This document shows, piece by piece, positions 45,598 through 54,177 of a stretch of 64,000 nucleotides of DNA. Made by a program: the position numbers and the translations under genes. Origin of the DNA: Pseudorhodoferax soli. Its GTDB lineage: Bacteria > Pseudomonadota > Gammaproteobacteria > Burkholderiales > Burkholderiaceae_C. Position 1 is the first letter of the stretch. Each line of letters begins with the position of its first letter. The notes under the pieces were generated by a model, which ran no database searches, was not told the origin of the DNA, and saw only the letters and a list, made by a program, of their open reading frames with translations. The DNA is taken from NCBI RefSeq assembly GCF_003337555.1, contig NZ_QPJK01000008.1, positions 1-64,000 of the forward strand. The letters are read 5' to 3'.

Positions 45598-48495
45598 TCA
45601 GGGCAGGTCCAGGGCCGGCGACTCGATGCCGCGTGCCCGGTCGATCTTCTCGGCCACCTTGAAGGCGGCATCCAACTCGCTGACGCCGTGCTGCTGCATG
45701 AGCTGGTAGCGCTCGGCCTTCTCTTCGGGTTCGGTCTGCGCGAGCGCGAGATACAGGCTCGGCGGCACGGCGCGGAAGAGCACCTCCATGCTCTTGGAGA
45801 GGATGACGCCCTCGGTGAACTTGCCCGCTTCCTTGCGTGCCGAGAGCATCAGCGCTTTCTGCGCTTGGCTCAGTTCGCGGAACCGCGCGATCTTCTCCAC
45901 TTCATCGGGGGGCATCGACAGGCAGATCCACCACTCGATCATGTTGAGCATCGGCTCCGCGGCGCGCGGTAGGTCGTCAATATTTTGTGTAGCTAGCCAG
46001 TACCAGGCCCCCAGCTTGCGCCACATTTTTGTAATTTTCACGGTATACGGCGCGAGCAGCGGGTTCTTGGTGATCACGTGACCTTCGTCGGTCACGTTGA
46101 CGATCGGGCGGCCCAGGTACTGGTCGCGCTCGGCGATGTTGTTCACCGTGCTGATCAGGCTGATGTAGGCGATCGAGAGCTGCGCGTTGTAGCCCTCGCG
46201 GGCGTAGGTCGCCAGATCGACCAGCGTGATGTCGGCCTCGGGCCACGGCGTGCCGTCGCGGTCGAACATCTCGCCGTCCGTGCCTTGGCAGAACATGTCC
46301 ATCGCGTCCGCCATCTCCAGCAGCCGCACACGGCGCATCTCGGGCAGCGTCGGGTCCTGGCCACGGGTGCGCAGCGCATTGCGCACATCGCGCGTGAGTA
46401 CGGTGCGCTTCTCCGCCACGCAATGTTCGGCGGTGTCGAGGATGCACTGGCGGATCAGCGAGCGATCGGCCCGCGTCATCCGCGCCTCTTCCTTGTCTTC
46501 GCCGCCCGTAATCATCAGCCGTGCCGTGATCTCCAGCTCGCCCAGCACGTCGCGCTGCTCGTCCGCATCCATGGCCGAGGCGTCCGGTGGCAGGTCTTCG
46601 TCCAGTGCATCGGCATCGAGCGTCTGCACGTCGCTGGGCGTTTCGATCAGCCGGCGCGCGTCGGCGAACGGCGCCAGGCTGATGCCCGAGCCGGGTGCCA
46701 GCTTGACCCGGTTCACGGTCAGTCCCAGACGCTTGGCGAAGTCGCTGAAAAGCCCGAAGGAATTTCCAGCCTCCACGATGAAGAGGCGCGGCCGATAGAT
46801 CGCGGTGATCTGGTTCAGCAGGTTGTTGAGCGTGGCGCTCTTGCCCGAGCCCGTGGGACCGAACAGGAACAGATGGGCATTCATCTGCCGATCCAACCTG
46901 TTCAAGGGGTCAAACGTAATCGGGCCGCCTCCGCGATTGAACATCGTGATGCCGGGGTGCCCCGTGCCCTGGGCACGGCCCCACACCGGCGATAGGTTCG
47001 CCGCGTGCTGGGCGAACATCAGTTGCGTGTACCACTTCTTCCGATCCTTGCTGGGGTTGTAGCAGCACGGCAACCAGCGCAGGTAGCTGTTGAGCGGCGC
47101 CACCTCGTCGTCCTCGCGCACCGGCTGCAGGGCGGCGTTGAGCATCACGTTCGCGAGATCCAGCCCGCGCCGGTCCAGCTCCGCCTCGTCGCGCCCGCGC
47201 AGATAGAACGCCAGCGTGCCCCGATAGAGCTTGTGTGCGCTGCCGATCAGCGAGCGCGCCTCGTGCACGTCCTTGAGCGTCTGCTCCGACGCCAGCGTCT
47301 CGCCCACAGCTTTCTTCGCCAGATGGTTGAGGTCCGATTCGAGGACGTCCTGCGGCGTGGCCACCATGGTGAGACACATCAAGGTGTCCTCGGGCATCTG
47401 ATCGAATAGCGTGTTGATCGCGTCTCCCTTGCGGGTCTCGCCGGTCAGGTGCCCGGTGCCGGGCGGCATGCGCAGCCGGTCGGTGATCAGCACGCGGTGC
47501 GGCATGCCGTCGAAGTACCAGGCCCCTTGCGCCACGTCCGAGCGCGGCTGCCCAAAGAACAGCCGCTGGCTGAAATCCCGCCCGCTCGCCAACTCGATCT
47601 CGCCGGCCTCGCTTTCCTCGGTACTGTCCGGATAGCGCGCCAACGCGTAGAAGCGCTCCCGGTCCTCCACCCCAGGGCCGAGCAGCGTGGGGCGCGGGTT
47701 GAACCATCGCAGCAGCCAGTCGTGAACGTCCGCTGCAACCATGCGCCGGGCCTGGATGCCGGCGTTCGCCAGGCCGCCGCACAGGCGGTCGCAGACGATG
47801 CCCAGCATCTGCTCGGGTGTCTGGCCGCGGCGGTTTGCCTGTCCCTGTCCGCTCGCGCGGCGGTACACCACCATGCGCACACGCCGCGTCTGCCCGCGCC
47901 AGCGCAGCCGCGTAACCACCGTGTCCTCGAACAGGCCGCCGGGCTTGGCCACAGCGCGCAGGTGGTGGCCGAAGAAGCGCAAGTAGAACTCGGTGAACGC
48001 CGAGCCGCGCGCACGTGGCTGCACGTAATCGCGCAAGGTCTGCATGTACTGGTCGAAGCTCGGTTCGTCCTGGGCATAGAGCTGGAGCACCCACGGGTTC
48101 TCGTCCAGTTCATCGAAACTGTCCTGAAGCGCGTTTTCCAGGGCGTCGCGGGCATGCGCGAGCCAGCCGGGTTCCCGGCCTTCGGTGCCCAGCGGCACCA
48201 GTTCGTAGAACGCCGCCACCGATTGGCCATCCTCCAGGAGCATCGATTTCGACCCGGGCAAGAACTCCACCCAGGGCAGCAGTTCCACGAAGGACGGCGC
48301 AACGTCGTACAGCGCCTGCTCGTCGGCCACGGTCGCTGGCTTGCGGCCGTGGACTGCCGAACCGGGTTCGGGGATGCCGGCCTGGCGCAAGGCCTCGACG
48401 TGGCGCTGCCAGCCGTCCGGCTGCTCATCATCACCAGCGCCGGATGCGGCCAGCTTCGGCGCGGCCGGCTTAGGCCAGGGAAGTTTCCACCGCAT
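45598..48495 (-). CDS. Conjugative transfer ATPase, TraC/VirB4 type
   Basis: 965 residues, the usual length. Walker A GPTGSGKSATLNN near residue 545, a Walker B region about 300 residues further (PIVNVTDEGHVITKNP), and the arginine-rich motif GAWYWLATQNIDDLP. Corresponds to TIGR03744 (PFL_4706). It energises assembly of the type IV secretion channel at the inner membrane. The start overlaps the lipoprotein stop by one base (TGATG). Confidence 0.95.
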   Translation of the reverse strand: MRWKLPWPKPAAPKLAASGAGDDEQPDGWQRHVEALRQAGIPEPGSAVHGRKPATVADEQALYDVAPSFVELLPWVEFLPGSKSMLLEDGQSVAAFYELVPLGTEGREPGWLAHARDALENALQDSFDELDENPWVLQLYAQDEPSFDQYMQTLRDYVQPRARGSAFTEFYLRFFGHHLRAVAKPGGLFEDTVVTRLRWRGQTRRVRMVVYRRASGQGQANRRGQTPEQMLGIVCDRLCGGLANAGIQARRMVAADVHDWLLRWFNPRPTLLGPGVEDRERFYALARYPDSTEESEAGEIELASGRDFSQRLFFGQPRSDVAQGAWYFDGMPHRVLITDRLRMPPGTGHLTGETRKGDAINTLFDQMPEDTLMCLTMVATPQDVLESDLNHLAKKAVGETLASEQTLKDVHEARSLIGSAHKLYRGTLAFYLRGRDEAELDRRGLDLANVMLNAALQPVREDDEVAPLNSYLRWLPCCYNPSKDRKKWYTQLMFAQHAANLSPVWGRAQGTGHPGITMFNRGGGPITFDPLNRLDRQMNAHLFLFGPTGSGKSATLNNLLNQITAIYRPRLFIVEAGNSFGLFSDFAKRLGLTVNRVKLAPGSGISLAPFADARRLIETPSDVQTLDADALDEDLPPDASAMDADEQRDVLGELEITARLMITGGEDKEEARMTRADRSLIRQCILDTAEHCVAEKRTVLTRDVRNALRTRGQDPTLPEMRRVRLLEMADAMDMFCQGTDGEMFDRDGTPWPEADITLVDLATYAREGYNAQLSIAYISLISTVNNIAERDQYLGRPIVNVTDEGHVITKNPLLAPYTVKITKMWRKLGAWYWLATQNIDDLPRAAEPMLNMIEWWICLSMPPDEVEKIARFRELSQAQKALMLSARKEAGKFTEGVILSKSMEVLFRAVPPSLYLALAQTEPEEKAERYQLMQQHGVSELDAAFKVAEKIDRARGIESPALDLP

Positions 48496-48944
48496 CAGTA
48501 GGCCTCCACGCGCTCGCCTGGCATGGCGTACTGGATGCGCTGGTTGAGCGGGAAGACCGTCGTGTAGCCCGGCACCGGCACGGGGTCCGTGCCCGCCAGG
48601 TGCGGATACACGTACATGACGAGATCGGGATTGGGCAGACGCTGGAACTGGCGGTGGACCTCATTGCGCGCGGTGCGCGTGTAGCGCATCTGCTCGACGG
48701 GTGCGACCTGCACGTCGGCGTCGGTCAGGGGCCGACGCAGGCTCTGGCGCGCATCGAGCAGCTGGCGGCCGGCGTTCCGTCCGGCTGCGCCACCGCCGTC
48801 GCCGGCCTCCTGCTGCCAGATGTCCATCATCGTGCGGTCACCGTGGGTCAGCAGCTTTTCCTTGCTGGTGGCGCAGCCGCCAAGCACCGCGACGGCGAGG
48901 GCCAGTGCCAGGCCACGGGCCAGGTTAGTCAAGTTCGAGTGCAT
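48495..48944 (-). CDS. Transfer-region lipoprotein (TIGR03751)
   Basis: 149 residues from the ATG at 48944 (AGGAGA ahead); the longer frame runs back into the TraB-like gene. A lipobox ending VLGGCATSKEK marks an outer-membrane lipoprotein. The C-terminal PNPDLVMYVYPHLAG and TVFPLNQRIQYAM are conserved in this family, which is the likely TraV/VirB7 analogue. It overlaps the upstream TraB-like gene by 20 bp. Confidence 0.87.
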   Translation of the reverse strand: MHSNLTNLARGLALALAVAVLGGCATSKEKLLTHGDRTMMDIWQQEAGDGGGAAGRNAGRQLLDARQSLRRPLTDADVQVAPVEQMRYTRTARNEVHRQFQRLPNPDLVMYVYPHLAGTDPVPVPGYTTVFPLNQRIQYAMPGERVEAY

Positions 48945-50343
48945 GGCTTTCTCCTGCGCGGTGATCGACCTTGCGGCCTTCGGGATCGAAGTCGATGGCG
49001 AGCGGCTTTTCGAGGTGGACGGCAACCTTGGCGCCGGGCTGGACATAGACGGCGGCGAACGCCTGGCCGTACAACTTGTTGACCCAGGCCGACATGTCCC
49101 GCACGCCGCCCGCCAGAATCTGGCCGACCGCTTCCTGGCCGGTGATGCCCACGGTGCCGATGGAGCCGTCCGAGCCGACATAGGACATGCGGCCGCTGTC
49201 GCTCTCGATGAGTGAGGCCACACCGGCGCCGGCCGCGGTGATCAGGGCCTGCGAGCCGAGGTATTGCTGGGCGTTGCTGCGCCGCTCGCCGCTGACGCAA
49301 GGAATGCCGTGGGGATCGCTGATCCAGCCCAAGCCATCGCGCTGTTGGTTGTTCTGCTGGTTGCCCTCGCGGTCTTCGGGGATCGTGCGAATCGTGCCGT
49401 CGTGGAAGACGAACGTGATGCTGCGCACCTGGCCGCGCACGCACGAGAGCGTCCAGTCGCCCGAAGCGGTGCCGCTGAACACGGCGCCGGCCACGTCGGG
49501 AATGTCGATGCCATTGGCGGTCAGGTTGTCCGGCCCGACCAGAACTTTGAACGGATAGGGATCGTTGACCGTGCCGTCGATCGGCACGCGGCCGATCAGC
49601 GCTGTCATGGCGACCGAACCCATGAGCGTGGAGTTGGTCGGCACGGTGTAGACCGGCTTGGCACTCTTGACCCCGGCGGCGCGGGCGCCCGCGTTGGCCA
49701 CGGTTTCCGCAGTGGTTTCGAGCGTGCTCTGCGCCGGGCCGAAGCTCGTGGGGAAGCTCATGCCGCCGCTCGCGCCACGCCCCCCGTTGCGCCCCTCGGC
49801 GGGCTTTGCGTCGTCCGGCTCGACCCACCGCACGCCGCCCTCCATGCCTGCCTCGTCGCCGCCCTGCAGCCCCAGGCCCACGGGCAGGTCCGCATGGCCG
49901 CCGCCGCGCCCGCCGATGCTGTCCAGACGCCGCTGCAGGTCGGCGAGCAGCCCTTCGGTCTGCTGGCGCGCGCTGGCCGCCTGCTCTTGGTCGCGGCGCA
50001 GGTTGGACCGCTCGGATTCGAGCGCCGAGTTGATGCGCTGGTCGATGGAGTTCTCGCGCTGGCGCAGTCGCTGGTTCTCTTCACGCTGCGACTTGTTGTC
50101 CGAGAGCGCGGTCTGAAGCTCGGTGCGCAACTGCTTCACTTGGGCAACGAGCGTCGCCACGGTGTCGCGCGGGGTGTCGCCTTCGATGCCCAGCGCCTTC
50201 ATTTCATCGGGCGTGAGCTGGGCGCCGTTGTCCGCCGCGGGTGGCGCCGTGCTGCCTCCACCCGAGAACAGCCGGATACCGACGAACAGCACCAGGATGG
50301 CAACAGGGATCATCAGCCACTTGAGCAGGCCGTTACTGCGCAT
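48925..50343 (-). CDS. ICE protein, PFL_4705 family (TraB/VirB10-like)
   Basis: 472 residues. An N-terminal membrane helix (WLMIPVAILVLFVGIRLF), then a coiled coil of about residues 65-135 (LVAQVKQLRTELQTAL...), a Gly-rich linker, and a C-terminal TrbI/TraB-type domain (TLMGSVAMTALIGRVPIDG, VRSITFVFHDG, IGTVGITGQEAV). This is the inner-to-outer membrane scaffold of the channel. It fits TIGR03752. Confidence 0.92.
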   Translation of the reverse strand: MRSNGLLKWLMIPVAILVLFVGIRLFSGGGSTAPPAADNGAQLTPDEMKALGIEGDTPRDTVATLVAQVKQLRTELQTALSDNKSQREENQRLRQRENSIDQRINSALESERSNLRRDQEQAASARQQTEGLLADLQRRLDSIGGRGGGHADLPVGLGLQGGDEAGMEGGVRWVEPDDAKPAEGRNGGRGASGGMSFPTSFGPAQSTLETTAETVANAGARAAGVKSAKPVYTVPTNSTLMGSVAMTALIGRVPIDGTVNDPYPFKVLVGPDNLTANGIDIPDVAGAVFSGTASGDWTLSCVRGQVRSITFVFHDGTIRTIPEDREGNQQNNQQRDGLGWISDPHGIPCVSGERRSNAQQYLGSQALITAAGAGVASLIESDSGRMSYVGSDGSIGTVGITGQEAVGQILAGGVRDMSAWVNKLYGQAFAAVYVQPGAKVAVHLEKPLAIDFDPEGRKVDHRAGESHALELD

Positions 50344-51244
50344 GGCGGGCCTCCTTGGTGTTCTCGTCGCCGTCCGGCTGCGGCAGATGCACGGCCGGGT
50401 CGAAGCGGTGAATCGCCGGCAGCAGCGACTGCGCGAGACCGCGGCCGCGCGTGACCAGGTACAGGACGGTCGTGTCCTCGGGCGTGCCGCGCGGGCCCAG
50501 CGCCTCGTGCTGGAAGGTGGCGGTGAGGAAATCGCCTTGCAGCACGCGCGGGTCGAGCGTGATCCAGCCGCCGCTGCCGTTGGTTAGGCGCACGGCAGTG
50601 ACCCACTGGTCCTCCAGGCGCCACGACGCGAGTGCGACCGCGCGCACGGGCAGCGTTGGCATCAGTGTGTCCAGGTCGAGGTCGCGGGGCAGGTTGACCC
50701 GCATGACGCCCGGAAGCGGCTCGACGGTGCGCAGCGGTGCGTAGAGGTTCTGCGCGGCGAAGCGCGTCAGCACGACAGGGACCGGAGTTTCGCGCCGCGC
50801 GGTCCGCGCACCTGCTTGGCCCTGGGCGCGTGCCGGGGCCTCGGCACTGTCGGCCTGCTCGCCATAGCGTCCCGGTGCGCTGTCACCCTCGACGATGCGC
50901 ACCGGCTCCAGCTCGGCTTCCCCGTCCTTGGGTGGTTCGGCTGCGATGTCCAGCAGGATCAGCGCGCCCGTGTCGGCGTCCTGCAGTTGCAACCGCGTGG
51001 GCTCGATCGGCTCGCTGGCGCGCAGGTACACCGCGCCCCCCGCACTCTGCACGCGCAGGCGTTCGCCCACGCCCGCGGGCACGCCCACGCGCACGTTGCG
51101 GTCGATGAACACGATGCGTTCCTGACCGACCTTCAGCGGCACTGCCAGTGGCATGCGTTCCCAGCGCAGGATTTCCACTGCATGGGCGACGGGTGCCGCG
51201 GCCACGGCCAGTAGCCCCAGCAGCGCGAGTACAGGGTGCTTCAT
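50333..51244 (-). CDS. ICE protein, PFL_4704 family (TraK-like)
   Basis: 303 residues with a signal peptide (LALLGLLAVAAAPVAHA). A beta-rich domain (ILRWERMPLAVPLKVGQERIV, VRVGVPAGVGERLRV) resembles the first part of TraK/VirB9, and a second part has QAGARTARRETPVPVVLTRFAAQNLYAP. Fits TIGR03749. Outer-membrane-side component of the channel. Start overlaps the previous gene's stop by four bases. Confidence 0.87.
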   Translation of the reverse strand: MKHPVLALLGLLAVAAAPVAHAVEILRWERMPLAVPLKVGQERIVFIDRNVRVGVPAGVGERLRVQSAGGAVYLRASEPIEPTRLQLQDADTGALILLDIAAEPPKDGEAELEPVRIVEGDSAPGRYGEQADSAEAPARAQGQAGARTARRETPVPVVLTRFAAQNLYAPLRTVEPLPGVMRVNLPRDLDLDTLMPTLPVRAVALASWRLEDQWVTAVRLTNGSGGWITLDPRVLQGDFLTATFQHEALGPRGTPEDTTVLYLVTRGRGLAQSLLPAIHRFDPAVHLPQPDGDENTKEARHAQ

Positions 51245-51933
51245 GGGGTGTTTCCTCCTTGAGGCGCTTGCGGAGACAGGCCACTCGGCGCCGGGCGCGT
51301 CGGCTCCGGTGCACTGATGCGCTGGGGCGCGCCGTCGTAGCAGTCCAGCGCCAGGCCGAACGGGTTACGGGCGGGATCGACGTCCACCCGCGTGACCTTG
51401 ATCGGATAGCGCACCAGGGCGCGCTTGACCTGCTCGGCGCCGTAGTACTCGTCCGCCGTGATGTCCAGCGTCACCACCCAGTCGCGATCGGACACGGTGC
51501 GCACGCGCGCCGTGGGGTCGTCGCCATAGCCGCGGCCGGGAATCTCGTAGATGCCGCGCACGCGCTGACGCAGCTCGCCCGTGGAGCGGCGGTAGTCATA
51601 GTCCGCCCGCAGGAAGGCCTGGCAGGACGGGGTGAGGTACGGCGAGAGCGTGTGGAGGTTGCGCGAGTAGTCTTCCTCGCCATTGGTTGGCCAGCGGTTC
51701 AGCGTCTGGAACACGTAGAACGTGAACGCATAGACCGATTCGGGCGGCACTTCCCACCACTTGCGGGTACTGCCAGAGCGCAGGTCGGGCGGGACGTGGA
51801 TGGTCAGGTCGCGCGGCGCGCTCCACCAGCCGCCGCCCATGACCAGGGCGACGACGACCAGCGCGCCCGCGGCCAGCCGCAAGGTCTTGATGTGCGCCTG
51901 CAGGTGGGTGATCTCGTTTTTGAAGCGGCTCAT
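51241..51933 (-). CDS. ICE protein, PFL_4703 family (TraE-like)
   Basis: 230 residues from the ATG at 51933. One N-terminal membrane helix (LRLAAGALVVVALVMGGGWW) and a periplasmic domain with WWEVPPESVYAFTFYVFQTLNRW and SPYLTPSCQAFLRADYDYRR, as in TraE/VirB8-type proteins. Fits TIGR03746. The start overlaps the TIGR03750-type gene stop by four bases. Confidence 0.88.
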   Translation of the reverse strand: MSRFKNEITHLQAHIKTLRLAAGALVVVALVMGGGWWSAPRDLTIHVPPDLRSGSTRKWWEVPPESVYAFTFYVFQTLNRWPTNGEEDYSRNLHTLSPYLTPSCQAFLRADYDYRRSTGELRQRVRGIYEIPGRGYGDDPTARVRTVSDRDWVVTLDITADEYYGAEQVKRALVRYPIKVTRVDVDPARNPFGLALDCYDGAPQRISAPEPTRPAPSGLSPQAPQGGNTP

Positions 51934-52328
51934 CGCATGCTCCTGCGGGTGGACCAGAAGCCCGAGCGCGAGATCAGCACATGGCCACCCACCCAGCCGG
52001 CCATCAGCGGATGGCGCGTGGCGATGCGCCATTGCAGTTGCCGATACAGCCAGGTGTCGGGACGCCCACGCTTGAGGCGGCGCAGGATGCCGCCGCCGAT
52101 GAAGACGCCGAGCGCCACGCCCAGGACGACGAAGGTCGGCGCCAGCGCGATCGTGCGGAACACCCAGGACAGCGGCGCGCCGACCAGCAGGCCGGCGGCA
52201 CCGGACAGGCCGCAGCAAATCCAGAGTTCGTCAGCGGTGAGGCCGCGCACCACAACGGGATGGCGGTTGAGCCGGTGCGGAAGGAAGGTGACCGTTCCGT
52301 CCGCACGGACGTGCTGCTGCTCGGACAT
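51930..52328 (-). CDS. Conjugal transfer membrane protein, TIGR03750 (TraL-like)
   Basis: 132 residues from the ATG at 52328. The N-terminal FLPHRLNRHPVVVRGLTADELW leads to two membrane helices, then LKRGRPDTWLYRQLQWRI. The order of domains and the gene position match TraL/VirB3-type pilin-pore proteins of these ICEs. Confidence 0.87.
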   Translation of the reverse strand: MSEQQHVRADGTVTFLPHRLNRHPVVVRGLTADELWICCGLSGAAGLLVGAPLSWVFRTIALAPTFVVLGVALGVFIGGGILRRLKRGRPDTWLYRQLQWRIATRHPLMAGWVGGHVLISRSGFWSTRRSMR

Positions 52329-52339
52329 ACCGGCCTCGC

Positions 52340-52699
52340 TTACAGGATGCCGGTGGCTTCGGTGAGCAGCCAGATGCCGATCACAAGCAGCACGGCGCCG
52401 ATAGCGACCGTGAGGCCGAACTGGCCCCACGTCTTGCGGCCGGTGTGGATCTCCGCGTAGGTCCCGTAGGCGTGGTAGCAGACGCCGATGAACATCGACG
52501 CCACCACCAGCAGGGCCACGAGCATGATGATGTCGTAGCCGTAGTTGCGGATCGTCTCCATGATGCCGTTGCCGGTGCCGCGCGTGGGGTTCTCCAATTG
52601 CGGCAGACCTTGCGCGAACGACAGCGCCGGCAGCGCGGCGGCGCCCAGGGCCACGGCGGCGCGCTGGGCAAAACGGGAAGTGAGGTTGCGGTTGTGCAT
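52340..52699 (-). CDS. Transfer membrane protein, TIGR03745 family
   Basis: 119 residues: a signal peptide, then two membrane helices around YDIIMLVALLVVASMFIGVCYHAYG and GLTVAIGAVLLVIGIWLL. VirB2/TraA-like small subunits have this shape, so this is a candidate pilin, although that is not established for the family. Eleven bases separate it from the TraL-like gene. Confidence 0.85.
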   Translation of the reverse strand: MHNRNLTSRFAQRAAVALGAAALPALSFAQGLPQLENPTRGTGNGIMETIRNYGYDIIMLVALLVVASMFIGVCYHAYGTYAEIHTGRKTWGQFGLTVAIGAVLLVIGIWLLTEATGIL

Positions 52700-52715
52700 G
52701 GTCGGGCCTTTCAGG

Positions 52716-52949
52716 TCAGGACAGAAGGAAGAAACTCAGGACGAGGTACATCGCGACGAAGCGGATGCAGACGCCGAGGAACTGGCGCTGGTTGAGGCGG
52801 CTCTCGGACCACCCCACGTAGGCCGTTCGGATGGCCCAGACGCCCCACACGAGCAGGACCGCGAACACGACGCCGACCAGAACGGTCGCCATCGCGGAAG
52901 GCGCGATACCGCTGTTGGCTTGAAATGCCGAGACCTGGGCGCCGTTCAT
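52716..52949 (-). CDS. ICE membrane protein, PFL_4701 family (TIGR03758)
   Basis: 77 residues with two hydrophobic helices (VLVGVVFAVLLVWGVWAI and FVAMYLVLSFFLL) around WSESRLNQRQFLGVCIRF. No cleavable signal. Overlaps the RAQPRD gene by four bases. It may pair with the TIGR03745 protein as a second small membrane subunit. Confidence 0.82.
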   Translation of the reverse strand: MNGAQVSAFQANSGIAPSAMATVLVGVVFAVLLVWGVWAIRTAYVGWSESRLNQRQFLGVCIRFVAMYLVLSFFLLS

Positions 52950-53329
52950 TGCTTGCCCTCCGCAGTCGTCGCCGGCAGCGGCTCGGTCGCCCGTTCGGTG
53001 CGGTATTCGCCGGCCAGTTCGGAGGGGGCGCGCGGTTGAGCGCGCGATGGCGTCAGGTGAAATTGGATGCCGGCGCGCACGCGCGCCAAGTCAGCCTGGA
53101 GCCGCGGGTAATCGAAGTGGTAGCGCTCGCCCGGTGTGATGGGGGTATGCGCGGCGCTGTCCGCGACGGTGCGTTCCAGCGCGTCGAGCTGGCGCAGCGC
53201 GGCGACCAACTCCTGGCGCTGCGCCGGGGACTCGGCCAAGGCCATCGGGGACCGGCCCAGCACGAGGGCCGTCACGAGAAAAGTGGGCACGCCGCGATGC
53301 GCGGCGCGCAGCCAGATCGAAGCCAACAT
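52946..53329 (-). CDS. RAQPRD-family ICE protein
   Basis: 127 residues. A signal-like N-terminus is followed by AQRQELVAALRQLDALERTV and RYHFDYPRLQADLARVRAGIQ, then the signature RAQPRAPSELAGEY that names the family (TIGR01690). Exported and of unknown function, always inside this transfer cluster. Confidence 0.9.
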   Translation of the reverse strand: MLASIWLRAAHRGVPTFLVTALVLGRSPMALAESPAQRQELVAALRQLDALERTVADSAAHTPITPGERYHFDYPRLQADLARVRAGIQFHLTPSRAQPRAPSELAGEYRTERATEPLPATTAEGKQ

Positions 53330-53427
53330 CGCGCCATTCCTGTGTGATCAGCAATGGGTTGATCGTGGAGATCAGGGCTGTTTCAGGCCGCAAACAATAG
53401 GAACCCGGAAGCGACCGGATTGATGGC

Positions 53428-54177
53428 CTAGAGGTACTTTTTGAAGCTGCCCGCGGTCAGGCTCACGGCCAGTCCCAGCAAGGCTGCGCTGGGCAGCAGG
53501 ATCAGCAGCGGATGCACCGAGATCGGCAGCGCGAGGTAGGTGATCCAGGGCAGCACGGCCAGCGGCATCAGGCTCGCTTTCGCGCGGTGGTAGATGAAGC
53601 CGGATTCCCGGCCCGCGCCGAACCGCCGCACGTCCCGCCGCACCAGGCCGTCGATCAGGCCGACGAATGCCGCAGTGAGGATCAGCGGCAGCGTGAGCAC
53701 CAGGACCAGCAGGCGCACGAGGAACGTGAGCGTCGTGAAGGCCGCGGCGATCAGGTAGCTCTCGGCCCAGACATAGGCCTGGCTGATGTAATAGCGGAAG
53801 TTGCGCGTCGGCTCGCGGCTGGGCGCACGGGCGCGCTCGGCGGTCTGGCTCATGCGCTCCAGCAACCCCGAGCGCACGAACACCCACCCGTACCCGGTAT
53901 CCACCAGCTCGTGCGCCGTGCGCCCGGGCTCCTGCACCACCACGCTGCGCGTGAAGTGGTTCGACAGGTGCCCGAGTTCGTACTGCAGCATCTGCTGGGA
54001 GTGGCGCCAGCCCTGGTCCTTCCAGAACAGGTGCATGCCGACGCACTCCACCACGATCGAGAACAGCAGCGAACCGATCAGCACCCCGAGCAGCCTGAAC
54101 GGCAAGGTGATGGTGCCGACGATCAGCCCCTGGCGCTGGTTCTGCTCCCGCTGCGCGGTCGAGGCGGCATCCTTCAT
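53428..54177 (-). CDS. ICE membrane protein, PFL_4697 family (DUF4400)
   Basis: 249 residues with about five hydrophobic segments (LIVGTITLPFRLLGVLIGSLLF at the start, ISVHPLLILLPSAALLGLAV at the end) and the family region EPGRTAHELVDTGYGWVFVRSGLLERM. Fits TIGR03747. Overlaps traD by four bases, so the two are coupled; it may help dock the coupling protein. Confidence 0.88.
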   Translation of the reverse strand: MKDAASTAQREQNQRQGLIVGTITLPFRLLGVLIGSLLFSIVVECVGMHLFWKDQGWRHSQQMLQYELGHLSNHFTRSVVVQEPGRTAHELVDTGYGWVFVRSGLLERMSQTAERARAPSREPTRNFRYYISQAYVWAESYLIAAAFTTLTFLVRLLVLVLTLPLILTAAFVGLIDGLVRRDVRRFGAGRESGFIYHRAKASLMPLAVLPWITYLALPISVHPLLILLPSAALLGLAVSLTAGSFKKYL